Under the pieces are notes generated by a model. That model was given only the letters and a program-made list of their open reading frames with translations, was not told the DNA's origin and searched no databases. Shown here piece after piece: positions 24,901 to 36,000 of a DNA stretch of 45,440 bases (the first letter of the stretch is position 1; every line of letters begins with the position of its first letter). The position numbers were made by a program, and so were the translations under genes. Source of the stretch: a virus; IMG/VR virus record IMGVR_UViG_3300006736_003743, positions 1 through 45,440 of that record, one strand, 5' to 3'.

Positions 24901-27900
24901 TCGGATTTCTTTCCAATTATATAGAAAGACATCACCCTGGAAAAGGCGAATTCTTCTTAGCCAGTACAACTGCGTCGCTTGACACGCATTATGTCGCTTC
25001 CGCAAAACAATTACCTATAGAAACCATTGCTAGTTCTGATATGGTAGAAATCCGGGATCAAGACGATGTTAACTTTACATATGAGTCGCGACCAATAAAC
25101 TATTATATGTCAATAGAGAAGAGTCCTTATGCTACAGTTTCGGAAGAAATGTTAAATATTTTTGCTTCAATTAAAGACTTTCACAATCTTATTGGCGAAC
25201 CAGTTCACAAATACCGCCAATCATACAAAGCAATAGATAAGTTAAGAGGAATATTCTTCGAGAAAGTTAGCAATACGCCAGACTTAGAGAAATATGTAGA
25301 TTATTACAAGTGGATTGACGGCGCGCTTACGGACATGATCCAACAAATCTTCCCACTTTCAGCGGACGTTTCACCTTCTATAAGGACAGTTATTGAAAGT
25401 CACGTCTTGGAAAGAAATAAATATGTGCATAAGTTTCCAACATTAGATAACCATGGCGATATTTCTGCTCAAGGAATTAAGGGATATGGTGAACAAAAAT
25501 ATTCTTGGTCGAACGGTCATCCTCCGCTTGGCCTCAGTCAAGACGAAAATCCATTTTGGTGGAAAGAGAGAGCCCAAGCCGGCGAGCCCGGGCTCGGGGC
25601 ACATAGTTCTTCCACAGAACACCAAAACACGCAAAGAGATACGTTTAAACGAATTTATACGACAAGAGTCTCTGGCAATGACTATGAAAAAAGAAATTTC
25701 ACCAAGCTTTACGCTTTAGAATATAAACAGTCCGATAGGGGATACGACTATACTGCAAAATATAATTGTTATTCTAAAACAGCCTTAGAGCCATTTCAGT
25801 CAAATCTTCTTGAAATCTCAGCAAGCAATTTTGTATCGGGTAACTATTTCGATAGAAAGCAGAAAACCATCAATGATGCGCCTTTTGAGCAACGCCGCCC
25901 GCAAGACGCCGGATACGAAGGGTTACAAACTGGAAAAAGAAAGACAAGGTTTGCTGTAAGAAACAAAAATGACACTTCAGATTACGGACATATAATTGAT
26001 GGCGATATAGCAGTTCCGTTCAACTTACATTCTAGTAGTCGTGGTTTAGAAATTACAGATCTCCATAATGATATTCCTTTAAAAACAACGTATGGCGCTA
26101 CCCTACAGGGGCCATTCACAGAAAAATATGTTGGCGGAGTACAATATAGACATGTCGACTTGAATATAGTTGGCGGAGCTAATGCGAGAATTTTAGATGG
26201 AGATGATTCGAAATCTACCTCCGCTAGACTCGCCCGTCCAGAAGGCTTCCGGCTTCGAATCCTTGATGAAGCCGAGAAAATAACTGGTTCTTTTATTGGC
26301 ACATCAGACACTCCGTTCACTGGAACAGTCGAAGTTATACCTGCGGATCATAATTATACGAATGCTCTTACTCCAATCTTGCCGCGAGGAACTAGGTGGA
26401 GAGGAGCGAAACGTCCAGTAAATATTGCTAATGTTTTGTATGCTACAAGCTCTTGGAAAAACTCCGCGAGCTATAATGCTGAAGTTACAAAAATTGGAAA
26501 TTATCAAAGAAATTACCAAGTTCTACAAACATCTGGTAGACATGTAAATAATTTATGGTGGCGGACTGTAACCTCCGGAGCTGGTCCGGAACCCGAATTA
26601 CCATGTGATCCTGGCTTCCCCGGAGCCGTTTTAGGCATGGTTGGAGGGATTAAAGAACGCAATCTTAGAGACAGATCATCATACGCTTTCAATCGTGGAG
26701 ACGCCGGCCTCGCAGCAGACGGCACGACCCTATCCGAATACGCTCATATCAAAGAAGATACGAGAACTAAATCAGTTATAGCCGAACATTTTTCTGCTCC
26801 CGGAGGAGCCGAAGTTATGTCGAGAGGCGCTTTAGATCATTCAGCTGAAGAGTTTGCAGTCTACAATGCTTTGCCATGGAGAAACATGTCTGTAAGAGCA
26901 CCTCTCGATGAATTTTATAGACAACATAGTGAGAAATTTGGTCTTCGAAGCGCTTCTTTAGACAACGCCACGCTTGAACCATGGTTTTCTGTATTAGCGG
27001 ACGGAACACAAGGGAAAGCTCTTCCTACAAGTTCGCTTGCAATAAGTTATGATCTTATCACGGGCTCTTATCATAAAGTTAATAGAAACCCCCGCCGTAT
27101 GATTAGATATCATGAAGAAGCCTCTGGTTCGACAGCGACACTTGCAGTATCTTATCCAATTGATTCTTCATCGGTTCTTTACGATAACTGGTTTTTGCAA
27201 CACCCAATTCCGCAAAGTGATTTACAGTACGCTTGGATCACGGCTTCTGCCGTTGCAGTTACGATATCTGGAAACAACGGAGAAACTACATTTAGGATGG
27301 CGCATGTGTTAGGCAATCAGCCTACACAATCTTGCTTGGGAGGAACTTTTGTGCCATATGGTTATCAACAGCCAAACTGGTCAAATGCAGGCGGGGCTTC
27401 AACTGAAATTATATTTACAAGCGCCAGTCATCAGCGAGCTTACAAATCAGGTGATGTGCCAGGAAATGCGTCGCAGCATATAATTTTTGGCATAGATTAT
27501 GATTTCAAACATTATTTTCCAATAGATTTTGTTGGAATGAACACAATTGTTGCCGAACACATTACTTCGTCAACGAATCAACTTGGTTTCCCAATTCTTA
27601 ATACCCCGGGAAATTTATATTCTGCTTCATCGGGTTATATTAGAGCGGAACATACAGTTGGCGCCGCCGGCGCACCCAAGGCTCTAAATGCCATCCTTCT
27701 GAACAGGGGAGGGGTATTCGGATATCCGACATGGAAACAAATTAGAACTGGCGATCATCCAGTTGCGCGATATCATAAAAAACAAAATATCCTATCCATT
27801 ACCTGGGGAAGACAGGACGAACTAAGAGAGCGCACAAAGAGAGGATTTAAAACTCATCACGCCGGCGAGAAAACCGCCATCCCAAACGTCTTAAATGCTT

Positions 27901-30900
27901 CACCAGGAGCGGAAGACGCAACGAGAGATCAAGTTATGAGATATGCAGAGCGTAATCAAAATCCCTCTCATTATCAAATGTCTCCCGTAACGAGTAAATA
28001 TAAGCCACTTACGCATGTTGTCTCGCCCACATCCGCCGAAGCCTCCGAAGGTGGAGGACTTGGTGTAACTGGCCCATTTGGAAGAAGGGTGATTTTAAGA
28101 CATACGTTTGGAAACCAATCTTCTTATTTCCCTATCAGCGGTGGATTATTGGATGCAAAGTTGGGTCTTGCAGCGAACAAAGATCAACAAATGTATGACG
28201 AAATTACAGAAGAAATTGAATTTGGAGCTTTAAAATTTCGTAATTTGAGTTATAGAGAGATAGTCTATCCGCGAGAGGAAAACACTTTCATGGGTATTAC
28301 TCGAGGTAGAACAAACTATTCAGAATCTGCAGGGACGGGCCCTGAAGGAATGGATAGAAGAGCAGATCTGATTAGATCATTCTGGAGAGATAGAGTTCCA
28401 AACAGACTTAGGTCTGATGGACAAGCACTTAATTCTATGGGTTATGTAATTTCTACTGGACTAACTCACCACACGCAGTCTTTGCCTTTCAATGGGGCTC
28501 TGGCCACCGTAAAAATAATAGTTGCTGACGGCGATGCGGACAGCGGTATGTCTGAGAAAGAACATATTACAATTACTGACGCACTTGGTACAACAAAGAG
28601 ATATGTTATCACTGACGCGGAGGAAGATGGAGCAACAGCTACTGGCACTGTTTTGAGTGATTCTGCCAATACAGATACCGGTGTAGGTACCGCCGGCGCC
28701 AACGAGGACGGCGGTGTAGCAGTGAGTGTTGACTTAACTGGTACTGAAATCAAGCAACGCGCATATTTGGTAGCACTTAAAGCCGCAATAGAACACGCAA
28801 ATGGCCATAATGGAACGATAACAGTATCCTCAGTCCCCGTGGAAGCTGATGGGGCTCAGTTTATCACCTTAACGCAGGGGTTTGCGGGAACTGCAGGCAA
28901 TACTGCTATTACTAATGATATTTCTCAGGTCACTGTTGCCGGCGTCTCTCCGACGACCGCTAATCAATTTACCGCCGGAACAGATCATGTTGCAACATAT
29001 CGTAACCTTAAGCATGCTGCCTTAAGTATGTGGCCCTTGGACGGCGGACTTGATGGATTCTCCCGGACCCATGGAGAACACGACGGACGAAATCAAATAA
29101 ATCTTGTTGGCGAACTTTGGGGCAGCACAAAAATTCAAATGACTGCTTCTAGTGCAACCAATTACGGTACCAACGACCATTTGACTGCATCTCAACAATA
29201 TATGTATCATCAATCTTATGGGGCAAAATATATCACACATGCGAATACATACGTTGGTTCAGATGGTGCTATAGCCATTCTCCCGGGCGCACAATATGCC
29301 AATGGTTTGCCCACCACTAATGCCCGAGGCTTTTATCATTTCTTGCCACAATACAGCGCAAGTGCCCAGATGGGCAAAGGGCCATGGTATGATTCATATG
29401 AAGAGTATTCTGATGACATCAGGCCCATGGGTAAAGATTATTCTATTGTTCCAGAATTTAGAATCTCTGATCATATGGAATATTATTTAGACAATGGATT
29501 TTTGGCAAAAAATAACAAATTCTTATCTTTGGATGGCGCGATACATTCTCAAAGTGCAACTGGAGAAACCGATATTCCAAATAAGGGTTTTTATAAAATT
29601 TATTCGCATTCTGATTTTCTTAAAAATGTAGATATCATAAAAGAAGATTATTTGCAAGAGGGTGGAATTGGAGGTACGCTGACAAGAACCTCTAAAATTA
29701 CACTTAGATGTAAAGGCATCAAAAAACTTCTTCCATATAACGGTTTTTACCCTGTAAATAGATGCTTACAACTCGGTTCCATCTTTTCAGAATCATTTGG
29801 ACCTCACTTAACATCAGCTCTTGGCGGATGGACACACGGCATGCCTCAAGCTGTACAAACTCAAACATTAATCGAGCCATTTTTCGCTCCTGGAATTATG
29901 TATAACACAATTAAATCAGGAATTGCTGTTGATTGGCCAATGTTTACCGGTTCAGTTCATGTTTCATCTTCCGCTGATACAAAATTCTCTGGATCTGGAT
30001 TTCTTTCAACCGCTTCTTATGGTGTCCGAATTGGAATCTCAGACTCCGACGATGATAATTACGCCGAGTGCTTTCATGGGATCCCTGCAGATGATGTTCA
30101 CCCCTCCACTGGCTCATTTCATAATTATCGCCTACCTTTTGAAGCTTTGTTACAACCAGAAATTTATCTTCCGGGACACAAACATCCGGAAACTCTTGGT
30201 GGGTCACAAGACACAACTAATCAAGGAATATTAAGCGCTTCAAAGATTGTAATGCCGACTGATCACTGGATGGGTCAACAGGCTTCTTATCAAAATCCAC
30301 ACTTTCATACAATTTGGAAAAAAGAACATGATATAAAATATAATTTGGCGATGCACAATTTCTTGGCTGAAGTTCCAAAATTCTTCCTCAAAGACGAGAG
30401 ACTTACAACTTTTGCTTCTAAGAAGGGTCCATTTTTGATGACATCTGGTACAACATATGTTATGGATGTCGTATTGAACAAGACGCCAGATATGATTATG
30501 TTTGAAGGTCCTTATGCTAAATTTCATCAAAATACCAACGCCGACTATCCTACTGTATGGTCAGGTAGCGCTAGAGGAATACATTATGGACAGGCATGCC
30601 AATGGACTGCAGCAGGCGCCCACCACGAGACTCATAACACGTGGGATAATATGCAAGATCCCGCATATGCCCCCTACACTCCTCCTTATTTTTACGGAGA
30701 ATCAGTGGCCCGTGTCACATTTACGCCGCATAAAAATAGAGATATGATACCAGATCAGCTAGGTCCAGAGATGTTTTCTATTAAAGAAATTGTTCGCGGC
30801 GCCACAATTGAAACAATTTATGAACCAAATCGCAGCGCCAGTTATGCTAATGCTACGGTTTTGAATGATAATGTTGCAAGAGTTCCTGGAGAATTTGAGT

Positions 30901-32060
30901 TAGCGGGCGTAAGTAAAATGCAGGTTAACTCATCAATTAATTTATTTGGAAGAACCAGAACTAAAGAGATAACCTATTCTGATACTCAGCAACCAACCTC
31001 GTTTGCAGATTCATCTGATGAGTCGAATGATATTTGGGTTATTAGTCCAAAGTTTGAAACACCACATTTGAATTTTTCGTCAGCTGCTCCGCCATACTAC
31101 ACACGTGGAATGTGGATGCAATCTGGTACACTCCCTGCTAGAAATTCTGGTATATATTTGTCTTTAAGAGATGTCGATCCTCCGCCAACTATCGCCTCAG
31201 TGGGTGGTTTGTTAGAAAGAAGCAAGATAATTTCGCCCATGGCAGGCCGAAATTATCGATTTGGTAGAGTGATCACATCCCGCACTCAATTGGAAGTGGC
31301 TAAAGATGTACATCAGGTACCCCCACAACCACTAACGCAGTCATTACTAGAAGTTTGCGGTTTTGCATCGCAAAAAACAACATCTAAGAAAAAACTTGGA
31401 AAACTTGCTGATTCGAAAGTTATTTCGGAAGCCATTGTTGCAATCCCATTTGCACCCAGTAATGTAGGCCCCGGGATCCCATGGAGCAAAATGTCTAGTC
31501 AGTTTTTCAAAATCCCACGAAGATTTTTCCACCCGAGCAACAGCGGTATAACCAACAACGACACCGGCCCGTCAATAAATGATATGGTTGATAAAATGAA
31601 AAAGTATGTTATTCCTCCACATATGGATTTTGTGACAAACTACGATATTCATCCGTTTGTGATGTACATATTTGAATTTGAACATACTCTCGATAAAGAA
31701 GATCTTAAGGACATATGGCAAAATATTATGCCAAAGATTGCAATGACACCGGAAAAAGATGAATCAGTAATTTCGCATAGGACTGGGTGGAATGAATTTT
31801 TTGGTACTCAAGAATTTCCAGAAGACATGAAGTGGATGGTTTTTAAGGTTAAGAGAAGAGCAGAGAAGAATTATTTTGCAGTAACTGCAGACTCTACAGA
31901 TGACTCCAGATTTAAATTTGAATTTGATATAGATTCAGAAAAAACTACCCCAGATTATAGTTATAATTGGCCATATGATTTCTTTTCATTAATAGAGTTG
32001 GTTAAGATGGAAGCTCAGGTTGATATCCGAGAAGCACCGGAACCAGGAGGCGGAGGTTAA
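21909..32060 (+). CDS. Giant baseplate/adhesin-like structural protein with LamG-like domains (3383 residues)
   Basis: A 10.15-kb frame. Residues about 200-415 form a LamG/concanavalin-type jelly roll: NTVEFWMKK, DNAWHHYAFVFENRG, ATLYVDGEQN, LDEFRYWKEARDAEQIG. A second LamG-like region lies at about 690-950 (AHTFQAEIIFPKF, QKWNLAVRVKPG, KIGSFRYWLHNLSNDAIKAH). Between them is a helical part (about 490-690; PEWIRSSDFDYAQHLLKL, YKSKGTEKAFRNLIRCFG) like phage tail/wedge proteins. An inserted domain occupies about 2199-2360. The C-terminus is mixed and ends in EPGGGG. The LamG folds suggest carbohydrate or receptor contact. Its place after gp6 suggests it takes the place of the gp7-gp10 outer wedge parts. 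There is only a weak ribosome site; the start lies two bases after the previous stop, so coupling is likely. Confidence 0.75.
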   Translation: MSTKDYFKNNSYLSMSSMDKIGKKVESGDFMEAQHVKRQRFLPNVDFSTASNFVRFGSAEEYYEQSIKRVWKTYPYDGSRYEKTAWVNSSSYLDLFLFENEYPRTTGYINLGTVAEGGGSTGWGTKVTMSNTYGHADDTSAGSAARAVMHNYGYGAPASASYEYIFIKGGPNPDVSGNFKTGEPNVYKLSKNRESNLKIGGSDGNTVEFWMKKADFDAAKTEKEVILDVYTTASISSSADYGRLTIEMSGHGGATTSDSPFYVTYMSGTTGIASASIGSGVTTSTVADNAWHHYAFVFENRGTKIQATLYVDGEQNHQIQSGSTVGYVSGNLIANLGALAAAPSASQGALLKEVGILNTKANSHMFGWGKLSASLDEFRYWKEARDAEQIGKNYFTQVYGGANTDDANTQLGVYYKFNEGVTTTSSIDNRALDYSGRVSNGAWTGYSGSTAPSRNTGSAIVSASVASSEFRDPIIYSHHPDVSDLWHSKSRDGRWFDGQNPSSMYHTMPEWIRSSDFDYAQHLLKLTQIMSSYFDTLALQIKSLPEIGHPVYQNITSSLKAPPWAANMLSSVGFVAPEIFADASVVEQFSLQNDERLFSEDINDVKNLIYQNIYNNLNYIYKSKGTEKAFRNLIRCFGVDDDLIKLNIYANNVTYEIKDNYRNSSKAKKYANFFNASHAGATVYQMSSSTVGNSVSFISGAGQNQILSGTAHTFQAEIIFPKFLDNNPHFNVLPLTSCSLFGVHEAISSGAAAQTTQNDTTWGSPDSASIQVYAVKKDNLTPHVYFRATSSYFGIDLTSPLFSDVYDNQKWNLAVRVKPGAYPWASGVSGSGDHGQTRSVATSGSIEFYGVHADHTHIYNEFEVSSSYILSKYHDWVDAPKRFYIGAHRTNFTGAVDVKSNVKIGSFRYWLHNLSNDAIKAHAKDPDNYGTEHPLRSAYLFQNANNQMFGKNIPETRTLAIHWDFSKLTGSDSSGEFIVEDRSSGSATVAELGVAGSFGFLSNYIERHHPGKGEFFLASTTASLDTHYVASAKQLPIETIASSDMVEIRDQDDVNFTYESRPINYYMSIEKSPYATVSEEMLNIFASIKDFHNLIGEPVHKYRQSYKAIDKLRGIFFEKVSNTPDLEKYVDYYKWIDGALTDMIQQIFPLSADVSPSIRTVIESHVLERNKYVHKFPTLDNHGDISAQGIKGYGEQKYSWSNGHPPLGLSQDENPFWWKERAQAGEPGLGAHSSSTEHQNTQRDTFKRIYTTRVSGNDYEKRNFTKLYALEYKQSDRGYDYTAKYNCYSKTALEPFQSNLLEISASNFVSGNYFDRKQKTINDAPFEQRRPQDAGYEGLQTGKRKTRFAVRNKNDTSDYGHIIDGDIAVPFNLHSSSRGLEITDLHNDIPLKTTYGATLQGPFTEKYVGGVQYRHVDLNIVGGANARILDGDDSKSTSARLARPEGFRLRILDEAEKITGSFIGTSDTPFTGTVEVIPADHNYTNALTPILPRGTRWRGAKRPVNIANVLYATSSWKNSASYNAEVTKIGNYQRNYQVLQTSGRHVNNLWWRTVTSGAGPEPELPCDPGFPGAVLGMVGGIKERNLRDRSSYAFNRGDAGLAADGTTLSEYAHIKEDTRTKSVIAEHFSAPGGAEVMSRGALDHSAEEFAVYNALPWRNMSVRAPLDEFYRQHSEKFGLRSASLDNATLEPWFSVLADGTQGKALPTSSLAISYDLITGSYHKVNRNPRRMIRYHEEASGSTATLAVSYPIDSSSVLYDNWFLQHPIPQSDLQYAWITASAVAVTISGNNGETTFRMAHVLGNQPTQSCLGGTFVPYGYQQPNWSNAGGASTEIIFTSASHQRAYKSGDVPGNASQHIIFGIDYDFKHYFPIDFVGMNTIVAEHITSSTNQLGFPILNTPGNLYSASSGYIRAEHTVGAAGAPKALNAILLNRGGVFGYPTWKQIRTGDHPVARYHKKQNILSITWGRQDELRERTKRGFKTHHAGEKTAIPNVLNASPGAEDATRDQVMRYAERNQNPSHYQMSPVTSKYKPLTHVVSPTSAEASEGGGLGVTGPFGRRVILRHTFGNQSSYFPISGGLLDAKLGLAANKDQQMYDEITEEIEFGALKFRNLSYREIVYPREENTFMGITRGRTNYSESAGTGPEGMDRRADLIRSFWRDRVPNRLRSDGQALNSMGYVISTGLTHHTQSLPFNGALATVKIIVADGDADSGMSEKEHITITDALGTTKRYVITDAEEDGATATGTVLSDSANTDTGVGTAGANEDGGVAVSVDLTGTEIKQRAYLVALKAAIEHANGHNGTITVSSVPVEADGAQFITLTQGFAGTAGNTAITNDISQVTVAGVSPTTANQFTAGTDHVATYRNLKHAALSMWPLDGGLDGFSRTHGEHDGRNQINLVGELWGSTKIQMTASSATNYGTNDHLTASQQYMYHQSYGAKYITHANTYVGSDGAIAILPGAQYANGLPTTNARGFYHFLPQYSASAQMGKGPWYDSYEEYSDDIRPMGKDYSIVPEFRISDHMEYYLDNGFLAKNNKFLSLDGAIHSQSATGETDIPNKGFYKIYSHSDFLKNVDIIKEDYLQEGGIGGTLTRTSKITLRCKGIKKLLPYNGFYPVNRCLQLGSIFSESFGPHLTSALGGWTHGMPQAVQTQTLIEPFFAPGIMYNTIKSGIAVDWPMFTGSVHVSSSADTKFSGSGFLSTASYGVRIGISDSDDDNYAECFHGIPADDVHPSTGSFHNYRLPFEALLQPEIYLPGHKHPETLGGSQDTTNQGILSASKIVMPTDHWMGQQASYQNPHFHTIWKKEHDIKYNLAMHNFLAEVPKFFLKDERLTTFASKKGPFLMTSGTTYVMDVVLNKTPDMIMFEGPYAKFHQNTNADYPTVWSGSARGIHYGQACQWTAAGAHHETHNTWDNMQDPAYAPYTPPYFYGESVARVTFTPHKNRDMIPDQLGPEMFSIKEIVRGATIETIYEPNRSASYANATVLNDNVARVPGEFELAGVSKMQVNSSINLFGRTRTKEITYSDTQQPTSFADSSDESNDIWVISPKFETPHLNFSSAAPPYYTRGMWMQSGTLPARNSGIYLSLRDVDPPPTIASVGGLLERSKIISPMAGRNYRFGRVITSRTQLEVAKDVHQVPPQPLTQSLLEVCGFASQKTTSKKKLGKLADSKVISEAIVAIPFAPSNVGPGIPWSKMSSQFFKIPRRFFHPSNSGITNNDTGPSINDMVDKMKKYVIPPHMDFVTNYDIHPFVMYIFEFEHTLDKEDLKDIWQNIMPKIAMTPEKDESVISHRTGWNEFFGTQEFPEDMKWMVFKVKRRAEKNYFAVTADSTDDSRFKFEFDIDSEKTTPDYSYNWPYDFFSLIELVKMEAQVDIREAPEPGGGG
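28503..28988 (+). other. Inserted modular domain in the 3383-residue protein
   Basis: Residues about 2199-2360 form a self-contained unit unlike its flanks: ATVKIIVADGD, HITITDALGTTKRYVITD, ALKAAIEHANGHNGTITV, QFITLTQGFAGTAGNTAIT. This 'TDxxGTTKxY ... AANGHNGxITV ... LTQxxAGxAGNTxIT' order recurs in many phage virion proteins as a movable domain. The region before (MGYVISTGLTHH) and after (YRNLKHAALSMWPLDG) reads as one continuous scaffold, so the unit looks inserted. Confidence 0.6.
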
Positions 32061-32066
32061 TAACTT

Positions 32067-33074
32067 ATGGAATTTTTTGATAGAAAAGAAGAAGTGATGG
32101 ACATAAAGTTGACTCAGTATGGGAAACACTTGTTATCAAAAGGAAAGTTTAAACCAGAATTTTATGCTTTTTTCGATGATGATATTTTATATGATCTACG
32201 TTGGTCATTTCTTGATACCGAAACCACTAGAGCGGAAGAGCCCCAAAACAATATTGAATTGCGAATAAAGGATTCCCCTCGTTTTAAGACTCAATATGTT
32301 TTCAGCGGTATTGAAACACAAATAACAGGGAATATTTTAGAGGGGGATGTATGTGGAGATTTGGGAGATAAATGCATAATCCAACCTGGTCCGGAAAAAA
32401 ACTACAGTCTTTTCTTGCCTATAGGAACCTCTGACATATCAAACATTTTTGCACCCGCATGGAATGTCAGATATTTAAATGGAAATTTAACTGGATCAGA
32501 AAGTTTTATAACAGCATCTCACATGTCGGCAGTAAGGATACCGCAATTATCATCATCAATACGTTTTGAAACATATGTTAGTTTCGTTGATGGCGAAGGC
32601 ATGGCAATAAAAAAGAATGTTGATGATGATTATGATTTTTTTGGTGTGGGGGAGCACGCTTTGGATGAAGATGTCGCTCCTGGGACATATATTGATGGAT
32701 CGTTTATAGAAATTAAACCAGATTATATATTTTTAGAAGTGGACGAAAAAAATACAGAATTTGCGAAAGAAAATTTCGAGGTTGAAGTTTATAAAGTCGA
32801 TCCGGAAGGTAAAGAAGAGAGGTTATATTTTTTCAATCCAGACTTACAACAAAATGGTGAGAACGAGATTAAGCCTCACCACGTTGAATACTATTTAGAT
32901 ATATCTATTGATGATGAAATAGACCCTGTTTATTATTGCAAAAGCACAAATGTGAGACAAAGGCAAAATATCCTTTCAGATCAAGATGTACCATTTAAAT
33001 GTGACGAGGTGGCCCAACCACTCGCAGGGAATATCTATGATATTGAAGATGAAGACCTAGAGGATCGTTGCTAA
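32067..33074 (+). CDS. Virion structural protein with an N-terminal domain shared with the 40228 gene
   Basis: A 335-residue acidic protein, with a strong ribosome site (GGAGG inside the end of the upstream gene). The first 45 residues, MEFFDRKEEVMDIKLTQYG then HLLSKGKFKPEFYAFFDDDILY, align with the start of the protein at 40228-41256 (DIILDAVLTDTGRMRLAKG, FKITKFAFGDDEINY): 'D..LT..G...L.KG.F....FAF.DD.I.Y'. The rest is beta-rich (SIRFETYVSFVDG, YIFLEVDEKN) with no known family. The C-terminal part carries several cysteines (YYCKSTNV, FKCDEV, EDRC). Structural by context. Its stop overlaps the next ATG (TAATG). Confidence 0.6.
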   Translation: MEFFDRKEEVMDIKLTQYGKHLLSKGKFKPEFYAFFDDDILYDLRWSFLDTETTRAEEPQNNIELRIKDSPRFKTQYVFSGIETQITGNILEGDVCGDLGDKCIIQPGPEKNYSLFLPIGTSDISNIFAPAWNVRYLNGNLTGSESFITASHMSAVRIPQLSSSIRFETYVSFVDGEGMAIKKNVDDDYDFFGVGEHALDEDVAPGTYIDGSFIEIKPDYIFLEVDEKNTEFAKENFEVEVYKVDPEGKEERLYFFNPDLQQNGENEIKPHHVEYYLDISIDDEIDPVYYCKSTNVRQRQNILSDQDVPFKCDEVAQPLAGNIYDIEDEDLEDRC

Positions 33075-36000
33075 TGGCTATTACAAACGAAACAACCAAC
33101 CTTAAAAGCTTCTTCGCGGATTCTATACCCGGGGTCTTTTTAGATAAAATATCTATCGGTCCAGGAGGTCCGCCAAAAATAGTGAAACACACTAACCCCC
33201 ACCTTGATCAAGATCGACTTGGAAGGGTGGGTGAAATTGGTTCACCAACTCCTCAAACAGAAAAAGATTCTCTTAAATCTCAAGTTTATTTCAATGTAAA
33301 AACAGTTGTGCCAAAAGATAAAAATATCGTGAATAGTTGGTTTTTTAAAAAAGGATTTTTAGATCACTACAAAATTTTAATAATGCAGGTTACAGATGTT
33401 AGTATTTATCAAGAGATAATGAACACCCCAATGGCAGACAGATCCTCAAAAATATTAGATCTTGCAGACAAAAATAATCCTCGCATGGACGTGGATATTC
33501 TTTCGGTTTATGAAACCGGACTAATAAATCTAACAAACACATCAGATATTAATAAATTTATTAAAAAATTCAACAAACAAACGAGCCCAGATGGTCATGT
33601 TATATATGATATTCCGTTTGCTAAAAATTATACTGTTGATAAATTGTATCCATCTCATCTGTCTTATTTTATTCTCCCATATTTGGATGATGTTAGTGTG
33701 CCTAAATTTTTAGTTAACGTAATAGATCCAACAAAGACGTTTTATGGCACGATGGTACAACAACTAGTCATAAATGATGGTGGAACTGTTACTAGAAAAA
33801 GAGTTCTTTTTGAATATGGAGAATCAGGTGGTAAACTTATGTGGCTTGGACCAGCGCATCAAATGCCTGACGGAAGCTGGATGACTTATTCGTCCCATAG
33901 GCCAGACAGTAAGCGCTTATTCGAAGAAATTGTCGATAATTCAGCAATACAAGATTTTCGCTCAACACAAAAAATTGAAAAGAAAGTTTTTAATTTTAAA
34001 CTTGATGATAATGTGGCACTTGGCTTAGGGCAGTTGAAGATTCTAAATAATGATAATTTAGATAAAAATAGAAAGAATACTTATTTTTCTAATTTTTTCA
34101 ATTCCAGAGATTCTGAAGGGAATTGTAGATTTTTCTTCGGCATAGATTTCTTGACATTGGCTAAGAGAAATTCTGTATTTTCAAAAATATATGAATCCCC
34201 CGATCAGGGTCTCATCCGCGAAGCGCTTGGTTCAACGTTAATTAAATCTTTGAAAATTTATAGAAAACAGATTCATCCCGGATCTTTAAACAACATCAGC
34301 ACTCATTTGGGCGGTTTTGGCATCACAGACTTGGATTCAAATGAAGTTCCAATTCTGGTCGCTGATTTAAACGGTGGTGGAACGAATGGTGCCATAAGGC
34401 GAGTAAATATAAAGACAAATAATGCAAGATATCACAGCCCTCTTATGAAACATTACACAGGAATTGATATTTCCATAGAAAAATCTGGTTTATACAGATA
34501 TTATGCTGAAATTCAAATTCAGGACGGCACTATTGAATTTGTAGAGCGAAGATTAAAAGAATTGAATTCAGTTTATTTGCTTTTCAAGGAATACTATAAT
34601 TTAGCCATCGGCATGAGCAAGTATTCAAAAAAGAAATATTATAATGAAAAATTAAATAATTTTATACCAGATTTTAAAAATGAACTTGGAAATTTGTCAA
34701 ATCAAGTCGGAAGTTTAGTTGGCGATTCAGCGCGCCGCTTTTCGATCTCAAAGGTTATTGATACATTTGCTTTATTTGCTTCCGATCCGGATAATCCTAG
34801 TTTTGGGGTTACAAATGCAGAAAGGGTAGATTTTGTTGATAGTATGATGATGGCAACAGATCCAAAAAATGGTTCACCTGAAGGCATTAGTCTGATGGTG
34901 AGTTTTGTTAGCAATTTAATTAGAAATATTGAATCAATAATGAAAGCGTCTTCAACTGGTCCCACAAAAAAACCCGGAGCCAACCCCGGGGCATCAAATT
35001 CCGGCGGCGGGATGAGCCCAGGAGACCGAACCAAAGTTATAAAAATTGTTAAAGAGTTTTCACAAACCGAAGATATTTTTGATAGAACCGGGCCTATAAC
35101 GTATGGAACACATTATATGTTAAAGGAAACAAGTGGTACCACGTTTGGCTTGGCGACTTTTACAACAGACGATATGGACAAGAGGGCAAATCTTGAAACG
35201 TCAAAATATTTTATAAATACAGATAGTGTCGCAGTTTTAGAAAATATGAGATTAGACCTAAAAAGAGCAAAACATTCTTTTTTTGCTCCTATGTTTATAT
35301 CCATGGGAGGTTATCAAGAAACTGACTTTTTAAAGATAGCTGAGTCTCCATATTTTTATAAAAAAGAATTATATGATAAATTATTAACAAATATTTTTAG
35401 ATATAATGCTGGATTAAATTCCGAAGGGAGAAGCACGCCAATCTTTCGTAATAGAAAATTCAGAGAAATATTATCAGTTCCGCAGCAAAATTTGAGAAGT
35501 TCATTTATTGATTTTTTTGCCGCTAAAGGTTGCACGGTTGATAATATGAAGGATTTTACAGCTTTGATGGATCAGGATACCTCAGGTCCAAGTGATCCAT
35601 CTAATAATCAAAATCCAGATATAGATCATTATTCAGAGCATCAAGCCGTAACGCAAGTCTCGAATCCACTCTCAGGAATCGGAAGTAAATTTGATTCACT
35701 CAATCCAAATCCTGTTTTTTCTAGACTTTTAAAGAATCTGGTTTTGCCAAAAGAACCCTTTTTCAGACCAAGAAAAGCTTTTAATTTAAAATCAGCTACT
35801 AACAATGTTCTTGATCTCGTCAGAAAGCCGGGCATCGCCGCTAACATTCCCAACCATATAAAGGCTTTATTTGGTCTTTATACAACTATAAATTCAACCG
35901 GCACCGGCGCTTCGATGGAAAGCACAATTAATTTTAAGGAACCAATTGGTAAAAATGATTTGAGACTGCAACATGTACACATAAATCATAATCATTATAG

